DNA of 5,640 bases from Chitinophagia bacterium (GTDB lineage: Bacteria > Bacteroidota > Bacteroidia > Chitinophagales > Chitinophagaceae): contig RGMU01000112.1 in NCBI GenBank assembly GCA_010021705.1, positions 1 to 5,640 on the forward strand, read 5' to 3'. Position 1 is the stretch's first letter. Each line of letters begins with the position of its first letter. Under the pieces are notes generated by a model. That model ran no database searches. It saw only the letters and a list, made by a program, of their open reading frames with translations, and was not told the origin of the DNA. The position numbers were made by a program, and so were the translations under genes. This document shows, one piece after another, positions 1 to 5,534 of the stretch.

Positions 1-1
1 T

Positions 2-214
2 ATAAAAGACCCTCAGCTAAAAGCCTATTGTTTGGCAGCGTTGTTGGTGGTTTTTGCACTTAACATTGGCAATTATCCACAGGAGGCATTAGTGCAATAT
101 CCGTCAAATGTTTACTTTTACCTTGTAATTGCGCTAATTACCGTTACAAAACGGCTTGATGACCAACAAAATGCAAAAGCCAATGCCTCCCCATCCGCAC
201 ACATTGCACCATAG
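2..214 (+). CDS. C-terminal fragment of a probable O-antigen ligase/polymerase-like membrane protein
   Basis: The reading frame is open from the left window edge to a TAG stop, giving about 70 codons, so only the C-terminus is visible and the true start is outside the window. It shows two hydrophobic stretches (about residues 10-25 and 39-53 of the fragment) joined by a polar NIGNYPQEALVQYPSN segment. A charged, Ala/Pro-rich tail follows the second stretch. From memory, the pattern GN-x-LxQxP, then a membrane helix, then K-x-LD resembles the end of Bacteroidota O-antigen ligase/Wzy-like inner-membrane proteins, which polymerise or transfer lipid-linked polysaccharide units. The two glycosyltransferase genes directly downstream fit that role. 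A TTG at position 32 is internal and is not the start. The family call is tentative because no catalytic loop is in view; another polytopic exopolysaccharide protein is possible. Confidence 0.55.
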   Translation: MKDPQLKAYCLAALLVVFALNIGNYPQEALVQYPSNVYFYLVIALITVTKRLDDQQNAKANASPSAHIAP

Positions 215-1400
215 AGACATCGTTATTGTAGGGCAACAGCCTTGGGATACACCTATCGGCAGTAACTGTAAAAATTTGGCATTGGAATTTGCCAAAACCA
301 ATAGGGTGTTATACGTTAACAGCCCCTTAGATAGAATAACCCTGCTTAAACAAAAAGACAATCCTATCATCCAAAAGCGAATTGCGCTAAGGCAACAACA
401 CGGCAACTACATTGAAAAAATAGGTGATAACCTTTGGAATTTATTCCCCGATGCGATTATAGAATCTATCAACTGGCTAAAAGTTCATGCCTTGTTTAAT
501 ATACTGAATAAGCGTAACAACAGCCTTTTTGCAGCTTCTATCCAAGATGGTATGCGCCAATTAGGCTTCAAAGATATTATTCTATTTAATGACAACGATA
601 TTTTCCGTTGCTTTTACTTAAAAGATATGCTAAAGCCTGCTGTATCTATTTACTATTCTCGCGATTATATGATAGGGGTGGATTATTGGAAATTTCATGG
701 CGAAAAGTTAGAACCGCAGCTTATAAAAAAATCGGATATATGCGTGGCTAATAGTGTTTACCTTGCCAACTATTGCAAGCAATACAACCCTCGCTCCCAT
801 TATGTGGGGCAAGGCTGCGATTTATCTATGTTCACTGCTGCCAATACGCGTGAAATACCTACCGATTTAGCTGCTATTCCTAAGCCCATAGCCGGCTATG
901 TGGGGGCACTGCAAAGCATACGCTTAGACATTCCTTTGTTAGAAACGGTAGTCAAAAACCTGCCGGATTGGAACATAGTATTAGTGGGACCCGAAGATGA
1001 AACCTTTGCCCAAAGTGCTTTACATTTGCTACCCAATATACACTTTTTAGGAGCTAAAAAGCCACAGGAATTACCCGCCTATATAGCCGGATTTGACGTT
1101 TGCATTAACCCGCAGCTTGTTAATTTAATTACCATTGGTAATTATCCGCGTAAAATTGATGAGTATTTGGCATTAGGCAAGCCGGTAGTAGCTACCCAAA
1201 CCGAAGCCATGAGCATATTTGCCCAACACACCTATTTAGGTGCTAATGCTGCAGAATATACTGCCCTCATTCCTAAAGCCCTAAACGAAAATACCCCCCA
1301 AAAGCAACAAGACAGAACCGCCTTTGCTGCCACGCACACATGGGAGGATAACATTAATCAAATATATGCTGCCATTTACTCGTTTACCAATGGCAATTAA
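159..1400 (+). CDS. GT-B fold glycosyltransferase (GT4/TuaH-like)
   Basis: Predicted cytoplasmic or membrane-associated enzyme of 413 residues that moves a sugar from a nucleotide-sugar donor to a growing polysaccharide or lipid-linked acceptor. The N-terminal Rossmann-like half opens with DIVIVGQQPWD (20-30), followed by a conserved GSNCKNLALEFAK stretch. A VGQGCDL motif (216-222) leads into the C-terminal donor-binding half, which starts at AGYVGAL (245-251). Further on are VLVGPED, NIHFLGAKK and PRKIDEYLALGKPVVAT (330-346), the usual nucleotide-sugar-binding region of GT4-type enzymes. No signal peptide or transmembrane helix is evident. Donor and acceptor cannot be read from sequence. The start is uncertain: ATG at 159 overlaps the upstream gene by 56 nt, ATG codons at 171 and 183 and a TTG at 204 are in frame, and conservation begins only near codon 216. 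The overlap and the family 2 glycosyltransferase 15 nt downstream indicate one operon. Confidence 0.85.
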   Translation: MTNKMQKPMPPHPHTLHHRDIVIVGQQPWDTPIGSNCKNLALEFAKTNRVLYVNSPLDRITLLKQKDNPIIQKRIALRQQHGNYIEKIGDNLWNLFPDAIIESINWLKVHALFNILNKRNNSLFAASIQDGMRQLGFKDIILFNDNDIFRCFYLKDMLKPAVSIYYSRDYMIGVDYWKFHGEKLEPQLIKKSDICVANSVYLANYCKQYNPRSHYVGQGCDLSMFTAANTREIPTDLAAIPKPIAGYVGALQSIRLDIPLLETVVKNLPDWNIVLVGPEDETFAQSALHLLPNIHFLGAKKPQELPAYIAGFDVCINPQLVNLITIGNYPRKIDEYLALGKPVVATQTEAMSIFAQHTYLGANAAEYTALIPKALNENTPQKQQDRTAFAATHTWEDNINQIYAAIYSFTNGN

Positions 1401-1415
1401 CCCAATATTAGCATC

Positions 1416-2336
1416 ATGAACCCTTTAGTATCTATTATAACGGTTAATTTTAATCAACCCAAAGTTACGGAAGAGTTATTGTCATCTATTGCTCGTACCA
1501 ACAACTACTTGCCCATTGAGATAATAGTGATAGATAATGGCAGTCGGCAGAACCCCGTGCCACAATGGCAGACAGCATACCCTGATGTGTTTTTTATTCG
1601 TTCAGAGGCTAATTTGGGCTTTGCAGGGGGTAATAACTTAGGCATTAAGCAAGCCAAAGGTAAGTACCTTTTCTTAGTGAATAATGATACAGAATTTACG
1701 GCAGGGTTGGTAGAAATTTTAGTTAAGACAATGGAGAATGATACCAATATTGGCATTATATCGCCCAAAATACGGTATTTTACTTCACCGGATTTGCTGC
1801 AATATGCCGGATTTACCCCCATGAACTATTACACTGCCCGCAATAGCTGCATTGGCTACCAAGAGCCAGACAATAACCAATACCAACACCTTAGCGGAGA
1901 AACAGGCTACATACACGGTGCTGCCATGATGGCACGCGCCACTGCCGTATTGCCCGATAACCTAATGCCTGAAAACTACTTTTTATACTATGAAGAGATG
2001 GACTGGTGCGATAACTTCAGGCGCAAAGGCTATAAAATAGCCCTAAATTTAGAGGCTCTTATCTACCACAAAGAAAGCGTATCGGTGGGTGCGAATAGCC
2101 CGCTGAAAGAGTTTTTTATGAACCGCAACCGCATACTGTTTATCCGCCGCAATGCCCCATTTTTGCAAAAAATAGTCTTTTTGGTTTACTTTCCGTTAGT
2201 GGTGATGCCACGAAATATACTTTCATATATTAAAAATAAGCAATTAGGCTTTATACCCATTCTTTTCCATGCCCTCTTTTGGAACATCACCCATTCTAAA
2301 AACAGCAAAGATTTAGGGTATAAATTGCCGAAATGA
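1416..2336 (+). CDS. Family 2 glycosyltransferase (GT-A fold, rhamnosyltransferase-like)
   Basis: The 306-residue protein has the standard GT2 layout. An N-terminal VSIITVNFNQ strand (5-14) is followed by the nucleotide-binding VIDNGS with Asp40 and by NLGFAGGNNLGI (66-77). The metal-binding DXD-like motif is NND (89-91). GYIHGAAMMARATAV (164-178) is the acceptor-side GA-x-M-x-R segment, and EEMDW (193-197) holds the probable catalytic acidic residues. A conserved His (218) lies after the KGYKIAL strand. This subgroup includes rhamnosyltransferases and other enzymes of O-antigen, capsule and exopolysaccharide assembly; the sugar here is not inferable. The C-terminus carries two hydrophobic segments (about 250-265 and 278-291) that probably anchor it to the inner membrane, as is common in this subgroup. 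ATG at 1416 is a good start because the first strand begins four residues later. It is the last gene of the polysaccharide cluster; no convincing intrinsic terminator follows. Confidence 0.9.
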   Translation: MNPLVSIITVNFNQPKVTEELLSSIARTNNYLPIEIIVIDNGSRQNPVPQWQTAYPDVFFIRSEANLGFAGGNNLGIKQAKGKYLFLVNNDTEFTAGLVEILVKTMENDTNIGIISPKIRYFTSPDLLQYAGFTPMNYYTARNSCIGYQEPDNNQYQHLSGETGYIHGAAMMARATAVLPDNLMPENYFLYYEEMDWCDNFRRKGYKIALNLEALIYHKESVSVGANSPLKEFFMNRNRILFIRRNAPFLQKIVFLVYFPLVVMPRNILSYIKNKQLGFIPILFHALFWNITHSKNSKDLGYKLPK

Positions 2337-2450
2337 TTACCGTAAAAGGTTAATTAAATGGAGGGTAGCCACAAAGGTACATTTTGTTCATGACTCCTAA
2401 AAATAGTGCATAAAAATAATACAGCACACATAAGTAATCCACATACACCC

Positions 2451-2477
2451 TTTTGTGTGAATGCTACACTATTTTTG
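2451..2477 (+). promoter_or_regulatory. Possible Bacteroidota-type promoter for ribF
   Basis: TATTTTTG at 2470-2477 fits the Bacteroidota -7 consensus TAnnTTTG, and TTTTG at 2451-2455 could serve as the -33 element. The spacer is only about 14 nt, shorter than the usual 19-21, which weakens the call. A transcript starting a few bases after the box would have a leader of only about 10 nt before the ribF ATG. A 6-bp inverted repeat (CACACA at 2425-2430, TGTGTG at 2454-2459) overlaps the -33 side, and GTGT/ACAC (2455-2458, 2466-2469) fills the spacer; either could be an operator or chance. Confidence 0.4.
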
Positions 2478-2492
2478 CAACTTGTTTAAGAT

Positions 2493-3434
2493 ATGGGCGT
2501 ATATTATGATGTAGATAAATTGCCGACATTTGCCAATGTGGTGCTTACAGTGGGCACTTATGATGGCGTGCATTTAGGGCACAAAGCTATATTGGCTAAA
2601 GTGGTGGAAACTGCCCAAGCCATTAATGGCAATTCTATTGTTATTACCTTTCACCCACATCCACGCAAGCTACTGTATCCGCAGCAGTCTTTGGGGCTTA
2701 TAACGCCCTTAGAAGACAAGATAAAGTACCTTACCCAAGCGGGCATTGCCCACGTGGTGGTAGTGCCGTTTACAGAGGCTTTTGCCCAACTATCGGCATT
2801 GGAATATATAGAGCAATTTATTGTAAAAAAATTTAACCCCAAATGCTTTGTTATAGGCTATGACCACCGCTTTGGCAATGACCGCAAAGGGAATTTTCAA
2901 CTTTTGGAAGCGCAAGCAGCACATTGGGGTTATAATGTAGTAGAAATATCAGCCAAGCTGATAGACGATGCCTCTATTAGCAGTACCCGCATTCGCCAGG
3001 CATTGATTAGCGGTGATATGCCTTTAGCACAAAGCATGTTGGGCAGGGAATTTTCACTCAAAGGCACTGTGATTAAAGGGAAGCAAATAGGAAGAACTAT
3101 AGGCTTCCCTACTGCTAATATCCAACCTCATGACGCTGACCAAATTATACCCGCTACGGGCATTTATGTACTTAAAGCCGAGTTTGAAGGGCAAGAATTG
3201 CGAGGTGTGCTTAGCATTGGCTACAACCCAACCGTAAGCGCAGATAACAAGTTGCACATTGAAGCTTATTTTTTTGATTTTAACCAAGATATATACAACA
3301 AAGAAATTATACTAATGCCCCTTCATTACTTGCGTCAAGAGCTTAACTTACCTAACCTTGATGTGCTCCAAAAGCAAATTCAGGAAGATTGCCGGCAAGC
3401 CGCCTTATTTTTTGAACGTTTAGCCACGCACTAG
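2493..3434 (+). CDS. ribF: Bifunctional riboflavin kinase / FMN adenylyltransferase (FAD synthetase)
   Basis: Cytoplasmic enzyme that phosphorylates riboflavin to FMN with ATP and then adenylylates FMN to FAD. At 313 residues it has the usual RibF length. The N-terminal adenylyltransferase domain (about 1-165) shows GTYDGVHLGH (21-30) with the nucleotidyltransferase HxGH signature, then ITFHPHP (51-57), GYDHRFGNDRKG (122-133) and SSTRIRQAL (163-171). The C-terminal kinase domain (about 183-310) has the ATP/Mg-binding GRTIGFPTANI (200-210), GIYV (223-226), SIGYNPTV (241-248), and IEAYFFDF with the expected catalytic Glu257. Small departures from the commonest consensus are Tyr for Phe in GTFDG, AY for VH after Glu257, and Asn for Gly in IYGK; none should abolish function. 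ATG at 2493 places the HxGH at the normal distance from the N-terminus. No RFN/FMN riboswitch is recognisable in the 156 nt upstream. Confidence 0.97.
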   Translation: MGVYYDVDKLPTFANVVLTVGTYDGVHLGHKAILAKVVETAQAINGNSIVITFHPHPRKLLYPQQSLGLITPLEDKIKYLTQAGIAHVVVVPFTEAFAQLSALEYIEQFIVKKFNPKCFVIGYDHRFGNDRKGNFQLLEAQAAHWGYNVVEISAKLIDDASISSTRIRQALISGDMPLAQSMLGREFSLKGTVIKGKQIGRTIGFPTANIQPHDADQIIPATGIYVLKAEFEGQELRGVLSIGYNPTVSADNKLHIEAYFFDFNQDIYNKEIILMPLHYLRQELNLPNLDVLQKQIQEDCRQAALFFERLATH

Positions 3435-3450
3435 CAGGCATAAAAATATA

Positions 3451-3482
3451 TTTGGCAAAGTACATTAAAAGGCTTAACTTTG
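3451..3482 (+). promoter_or_regulatory. Promoter of the rimP-nusA-infB operon (Bacteroidota type)
   Basis: TTTG at 3451-3454 and TAACTTTG at 3475-3482 match the -33 TTTG and -7 TAnnTTTG consensus described for Bacteroides and Flavobacterium, with an ideal 20-nt spacer. Transcription would begin around 3486-3490, giving a leader of about 50 nt before the rimP ATG at 3538. It lies wholly in the ribF-rimP intergenic space and separates rimP-nusA-infB from ribF. This is the clearest promoter in the window. Confidence 0.7.
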
Positions 3483-3497
3483 CAGTAAACTATCAGT

Positions 3498-3520
3498 AAG
3501 GGGACAGAAATTGTCCCCTT
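3498..3520 (+). promoter_or_regulatory. Perfect 9-bp stem-loop in the rimP-nusA leader (attenuator, pause or terminator candidate)
   Basis: AAGGGGACA (3498-3506) is the exact reverse complement of TGTCCCCTT (3512-3520), separated by a GAAAT loop. The stem contains four consecutive G-C pairs and is followed by the pyrimidine-rich CTTTATT. It sits about 10 nt after the likely transcription start and 17 nt before the rimP ATG, so it would form in the operon leader RNA. It could also act as a terminator for ribF read-through. The downstream T-tract is too broken for a classic intrinsic terminator. A TTG at 3511 lies in the loop and is not the rimP start. Confidence 0.6.
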
Positions 3521-3537
3521 CTTTATTGCACAACACA

Positions 3538-3996
3538 ATGGTATTGCCTATTGAACATATTACAAATTTGCTTGCTCCTTTATTAGAAGGAACAGACATT
3601 TTCGTAGTCTCCCTAAAAATAAAGCCCACCAACAACATTAAGCTTTACTTAGAGGCAGACAGTGGCTTTACCGTGGAAAAGAGCATATCTATTAACCGTA
3701 GATTAGCCCGAGCCATAGAGGCTACCGGCATTTTTCCGGAGGGTGATTTTTCGTTAGAAGTGTCCAGCCCCGGATTAGATGCTCCTTTGGTGCTTCATAG
3801 GCAATATGTGAAAAACATAGGCAAAACTGTATCGGTTACGGATAATAATGATGTGGTGGTTACAGGGGTGCTAACGGAAGTGAACCCGGAGGCAATAACC
3901 TTATCCGTAAAGCCGGTGTCTAAAAAAGAAGTAGTAGTGAACAAGGAAATATCCTTTAATAATATAAAAAAAACAATAGTAGAAATTAGTTTTTAA
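3538..3996 (+). CDS. rimP: Ribosome maturation factor RimP
   Basis: Cytoplasmic 152-residue factor needed for assembly and maturation of the 30S ribosomal subunit. The N-terminal alpha/beta domain (about 1-82) ends in the family signature LEVSSPGL (73-80), and an SH3-like beta domain (about 84-152) follows, ending in FNNIKKTIVEISF. The usual signature continues D-R/Q-P-L; here it is D-A-P-L (81-84), a mild substitution. Length and domain order are normal for the family. ATG at 3538 is chosen because RimP proteins normally begin just before the first helix (IEHITNLLAPLL). The frame is open upstream with TTG codons at 3511 and 3526, but these fall in or next to the leader hairpin and would add a non-conserved extension. 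The gene is followed after 39 nt by nusA, the widely conserved order, and is probably driven by the promoter at 3451-3482. Confidence 0.95.
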   Translation: MVLPIEHITNLLAPLLEGTDIFVVSLKIKPTNNIKLYLEADSGFTVEKSISINRRLARAIEATGIFPEGDFSLEVSSPGLDAPLVLHRQYVKNIGKTVSVTDNNDVVVTGVLTEVNPEAITLSVKPVSKKEVVVNKEISFNNIKKTIVEISF

Positions 3997-4035
3997 CCTG
4001 CAAACAAATGATTGAAAAGTTAAAATAAAAGCGGT

Positions 4036-5298
4036 ATGGCAGTTATAAATTTAAAAGAGTCGTTTTTAGACTTTAAGGAAGCAGAAAGTATAGACAGACC
4101 CACGCTGATGCGGGTATTGGTAGATGTATTTAAAACAATGCTACGCAAAAAGTATGGCAGTGATGAAAATTTTGACGTAATTGTAAACGACCAAACCGGC
4201 GACTTAGAAATATTCCGGCGGCGAGAGATAGTGGAAGACGATATGTTGGAAGACAGCAACCGCCAAATATCCTATTCCGATGCCATAAAAATAGAAGAAG
4301 ACTACAATGTGGGCGAAGAGGCTTACGAAGAAATAGACGTAGTAGAACAGTTTGGAAGACGCTCTGTGCTATCAGCACGCCAAACACTTGCCACCCGCAT
4401 AAAAGACCTGAAAAACGAATACATAATGAAGGAGTATCAGGCACGTGTAGGCGACATGGTTAATGCAGAAGTGCACCAAATATGGAAAAAAGAACTACTG
4501 TTGCTACACCGCGATGACAACAAAAATGAGAACGAGCTTATAATGCCCAAAAATGAGCAAATTCCTGCCGACTTTTTCAAGAAAGGCGAAACAGTGAAGG
4601 CAGTCATAAAGTCGGTAGAAATGCGTGGTAGCACACCCGTTATCATACTAAGCCGCACCCATCCTTCCTTTTTAGAAAAGCTCTTGGAAAATGAAGTACC
4701 TGAAATAATGGACGGTTTAATAGTAGTTAAGAAAATTGTGCGTGAACCCGGAGAGCGAGCCAAAGTAGCTGTTGAAAGTTATGACGACCGTATAGACCCC
4801 GTGGGCGCGTGCGTAGGCATGAAAGGAGGTAGGATACATGGCATTGTGCGCGAATTGAGGAATGAAAACATAGACATTATTAACTATACCAACAATACTC
4901 AACTTTTACTGCAACGCTCTTTGACACCGGCACGCATCAACAAAATAGTGCTAAACAACGAAGCCAAAACAGCAGAAGTGTACCTTGACCCTGACCAAGT
5001 GTCTTTAGCCATAGGCAAAAAGGGTGTTAATATAAAATTAGCTCAAGACCTTACCGGCTATGCTATTGACGTGTTCAGAGACGTAAAAGAAGATAACGCT
5101 TATGACATTGACCTTGACGAGTTTAGCGATGAAATAGAAGAATGGGTGATAGACGAGCTTAAACGCATAGGTTGCGATACGGCATTAAGCGTATTAGACT
5201 TATCGGTAGAAGAGCTTGCGCGCCGTTCAGACCTTGAAGAGCAAACCATTAAAGAGGTAAGAGCCATATTAGAAACCGAGTTTAAGAGCGAAGAGTAA
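4036..5298 (+). CDS. nusA: Transcription termination/antitermination factor NusA
   Basis: RNA polymerase-binding elongation factor that modulates pausing, intrinsic termination and antitermination; 420 residues. Domains in order: an N-terminal RNAP-binding domain (about 1-125) ending with SARQTLATRIKDLKNEY, an S1 domain (about 136-206), KH1 with GMKG (261-264, within VGACVGMKGGRI), and KH2 with GKKG (327-330, within LAIGKKGVNIKLAQ). A single acidic linker (350-369) leads to one C-terminal helix-hairpin-helix segment (about 370-416). The E. coli protein is longer, with two C-terminal acidic repeats; one copy is common outside Proteobacteria. ATG at 4036 gives a normal N-terminus, preceded by an A-rich stretch without Shine-Dalgarno. 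NusA is known to feed back on its own operon leader in E. coli, which makes the hairpins at 3498-3520 and 5369-5399 relevant. Confidence 0.97.
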   Translation: MAVINLKESFLDFKEAESIDRPTLMRVLVDVFKTMLRKKYGSDENFDVIVNDQTGDLEIFRRREIVEDDMLEDSNRQISYSDAIKIEEDYNVGEEAYEEIDVVEQFGRRSVLSARQTLATRIKDLKNEYIMKEYQARVGDMVNAEVHQIWKKELLLLHRDDNKNENELIMPKNEQIPADFFKKGETVKAVIKSVEMRGSTPVIILSRTHPSFLEKLLENEVPEIMDGLIVVKKIVREPGERAKVAVESYDDRIDPVGACVGMKGGRIHGIVRELRNENIDIINYTNNTQLLLQRSLTPARINKIVLNNEAKTAEVYLDPDQVSLAIGKKGVNIKLAQDLTGYAIDVFRDVKEDNAYDIDLDEFSDEIEEWVIDELKRIGCDTALSVLDLSVEELARRSDLEEQTIKEVRAILETEFKSEE

Positions 5299-5312
5299 AC
5301 TTAAACTTGAAA

Positions 5313-5327
5313 AATTAAGGCTTAATT
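5313..5327. repeat. Odd 15-nt palindrome just after nusA
   Basis: AATTAAG (5313-5319) and CTTAATT (5321-5327) are perfect inverted copies around one central G. As RNA it could fold only as a weak 6-bp A/U stem with a three-base loop, so if functional a DNA-level dimer-binding site is more plausible than a terminator. No U-tract follows. In AT-rich DNA this could be chance. Confidence 0.3.
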
Positions 5328-5330
5328 CTA

Positions 5331-5381
5331 ATGTTTATGCCTGTTGTTGCGTCTATTAAGGGTATGCGCTACTGCCTTTAG
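5331..5381 (+). other. Possible 16-codon leader-type mini-ORF between nusA and infB
   Basis: An ATG at 5331 opens a frame of 16 codons (MFMPVVASIKGMRYCL) ending in TAG at 5379-5381. Its last codons form the left arm of the hairpin at 5369-5399 and its stop codon enters the loop. That geometry resembles a translated leader peptide controlling a hairpin. There is no Shine-Dalgarno, no codon-use evidence and no recognisable homologue, and ORFs this short occur by chance, so it is recorded only as a candidate. Confidence 0.15.
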
Positions 5382-5399
5382 TACTTTAAAAGGCAGTAG
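5369..5399 (+). promoter_or_regulatory. 11-bp stem-loop in the nusA-infB spacer
   Basis: CTACTGCCTTT (5369-5379) is the perfect reverse complement of AAAGGCAGTAG (5389-5399), with a 9-nt loop; a G-T wobble can add a twelfth pair. It lies 70 nt after the nusA stop and 136 nt before the infB ATG. Neither side has a run of T, so it is not a canonical intrinsic terminator in either direction. Likely roles are RNA processing or stability, NusA-responsive pausing or attenuation, or partial termination that lowers infB expression relative to nusA. Confidence 0.6.
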
Positions 5400-5466
5400 T
5401 TACAGTATAATAATCAAAGAATTGCGGTAGGTGTAAAAGAAACATCTGCGCAGTTCGCAAATATGT

Positions 5467-5482
5467 TGTAGGTTTGTAGGTT
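5467..5482 (+). repeat. Tandem 8-bp direct repeat overlapping a promoter-like box
   Basis: TGTAGGTT occurs twice back to back (5467-5474 and 5475-5482), and the core GTAGGT occurs a third time at 5427-5432. The first copy and the junction create a TAnnTTTG match. The repeat could be a regulator or sigma-factor contact site, or a simple duplication. Confidence 0.4.
5469..5476 (+). promoter_or_regulatory. Candidate -7 box of an internal infB promoter
   Basis: TAGGTTTG fits the Bacteroidota TAnnTTTG consensus and would give a leader of about 50 nt before infB. However, no TTTG or TTG lies at the expected distance around 5445-5449, so only half of a promoter is supported. The long nusA-infB spacer makes an internal promoter plausible. 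Confidence 0.25.
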
Positions 5483-5496
5483 GGGTACAAATTTAT

Positions 5497-5515
5497 CAAT
5501 AATAAAAAATTATTG
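5497..5515 (+). promoter_or_regulatory. Weak A/T stem-loop immediately upstream of infB
   Basis: CAATAAT (5497-5503) pairs with ATTATTG (5509-5515) around a five-A loop. The stem is almost all A-T and ends 19 nt before the infB ATG. It could affect access of ribosomes to the start, but A/T composition alone can produce such a stem. Confidence 0.25.
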
Positions 5516-5534
5516 CCCAGCGTAAAAAAGATTA

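Noticed and set aside
134..406. Minus-strand open frames opposite the glycosyltransferase, ribF and nusA genes (for example 134-406, 1505-1822, 4130-4444, 4437-4763).
   Set aside because: They lie entirely or mostly opposite well-supported genes, show no recognisable domains and have compositions typical of antisense shadows.
2372..2379. CAAAGGTA on the + strand, i.e. a TACCTTTG promoter-like box on the - strand after the family 2 glycosyltransferase gene.
   Set aside because: It matches the -7 consensus, but there is no -33 TTTG at the expected distance, and it would drive transcription antisense into the glycosyltransferase with no - strand gene to serve.
2337..2492. Search for an FMN riboswitch or a terminator in the spacer before ribF.
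   Set aside because: The spacer lacks the conserved RFN-element segments and has only weak, bulged or 4-bp stems (such as ATTACC with GGTTAAT near 2335-2354), insufficient for either call.
3389..3412. GCCGGC/GCCGCC followed by a T-run near the end of ribF, resembling an intrinsic terminator.
   Set aside because: The possible CGGC/GCCG stem leaves only a two-base loop and the alternative stem is three pairs; it is also inside the coding sequence, where it encodes the conserved C-terminal helix.
3511..3537. Upstream TTG start codons that would lengthen RimP by nine residues.
   Set aside because: The TTG at 3511 sits in the hairpin loop and the extension is not RimP-like; ATG 3538 gives the normal family N-terminus.
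5488..5495. CAAATTTA, a minus-strand TAnnTTTG match in the nusA-infB spacer.
   Set aside because: A/T-rich chance match with no minus-strand gene to drive; such six-fixed-base motifs recur in DNA of this composition.
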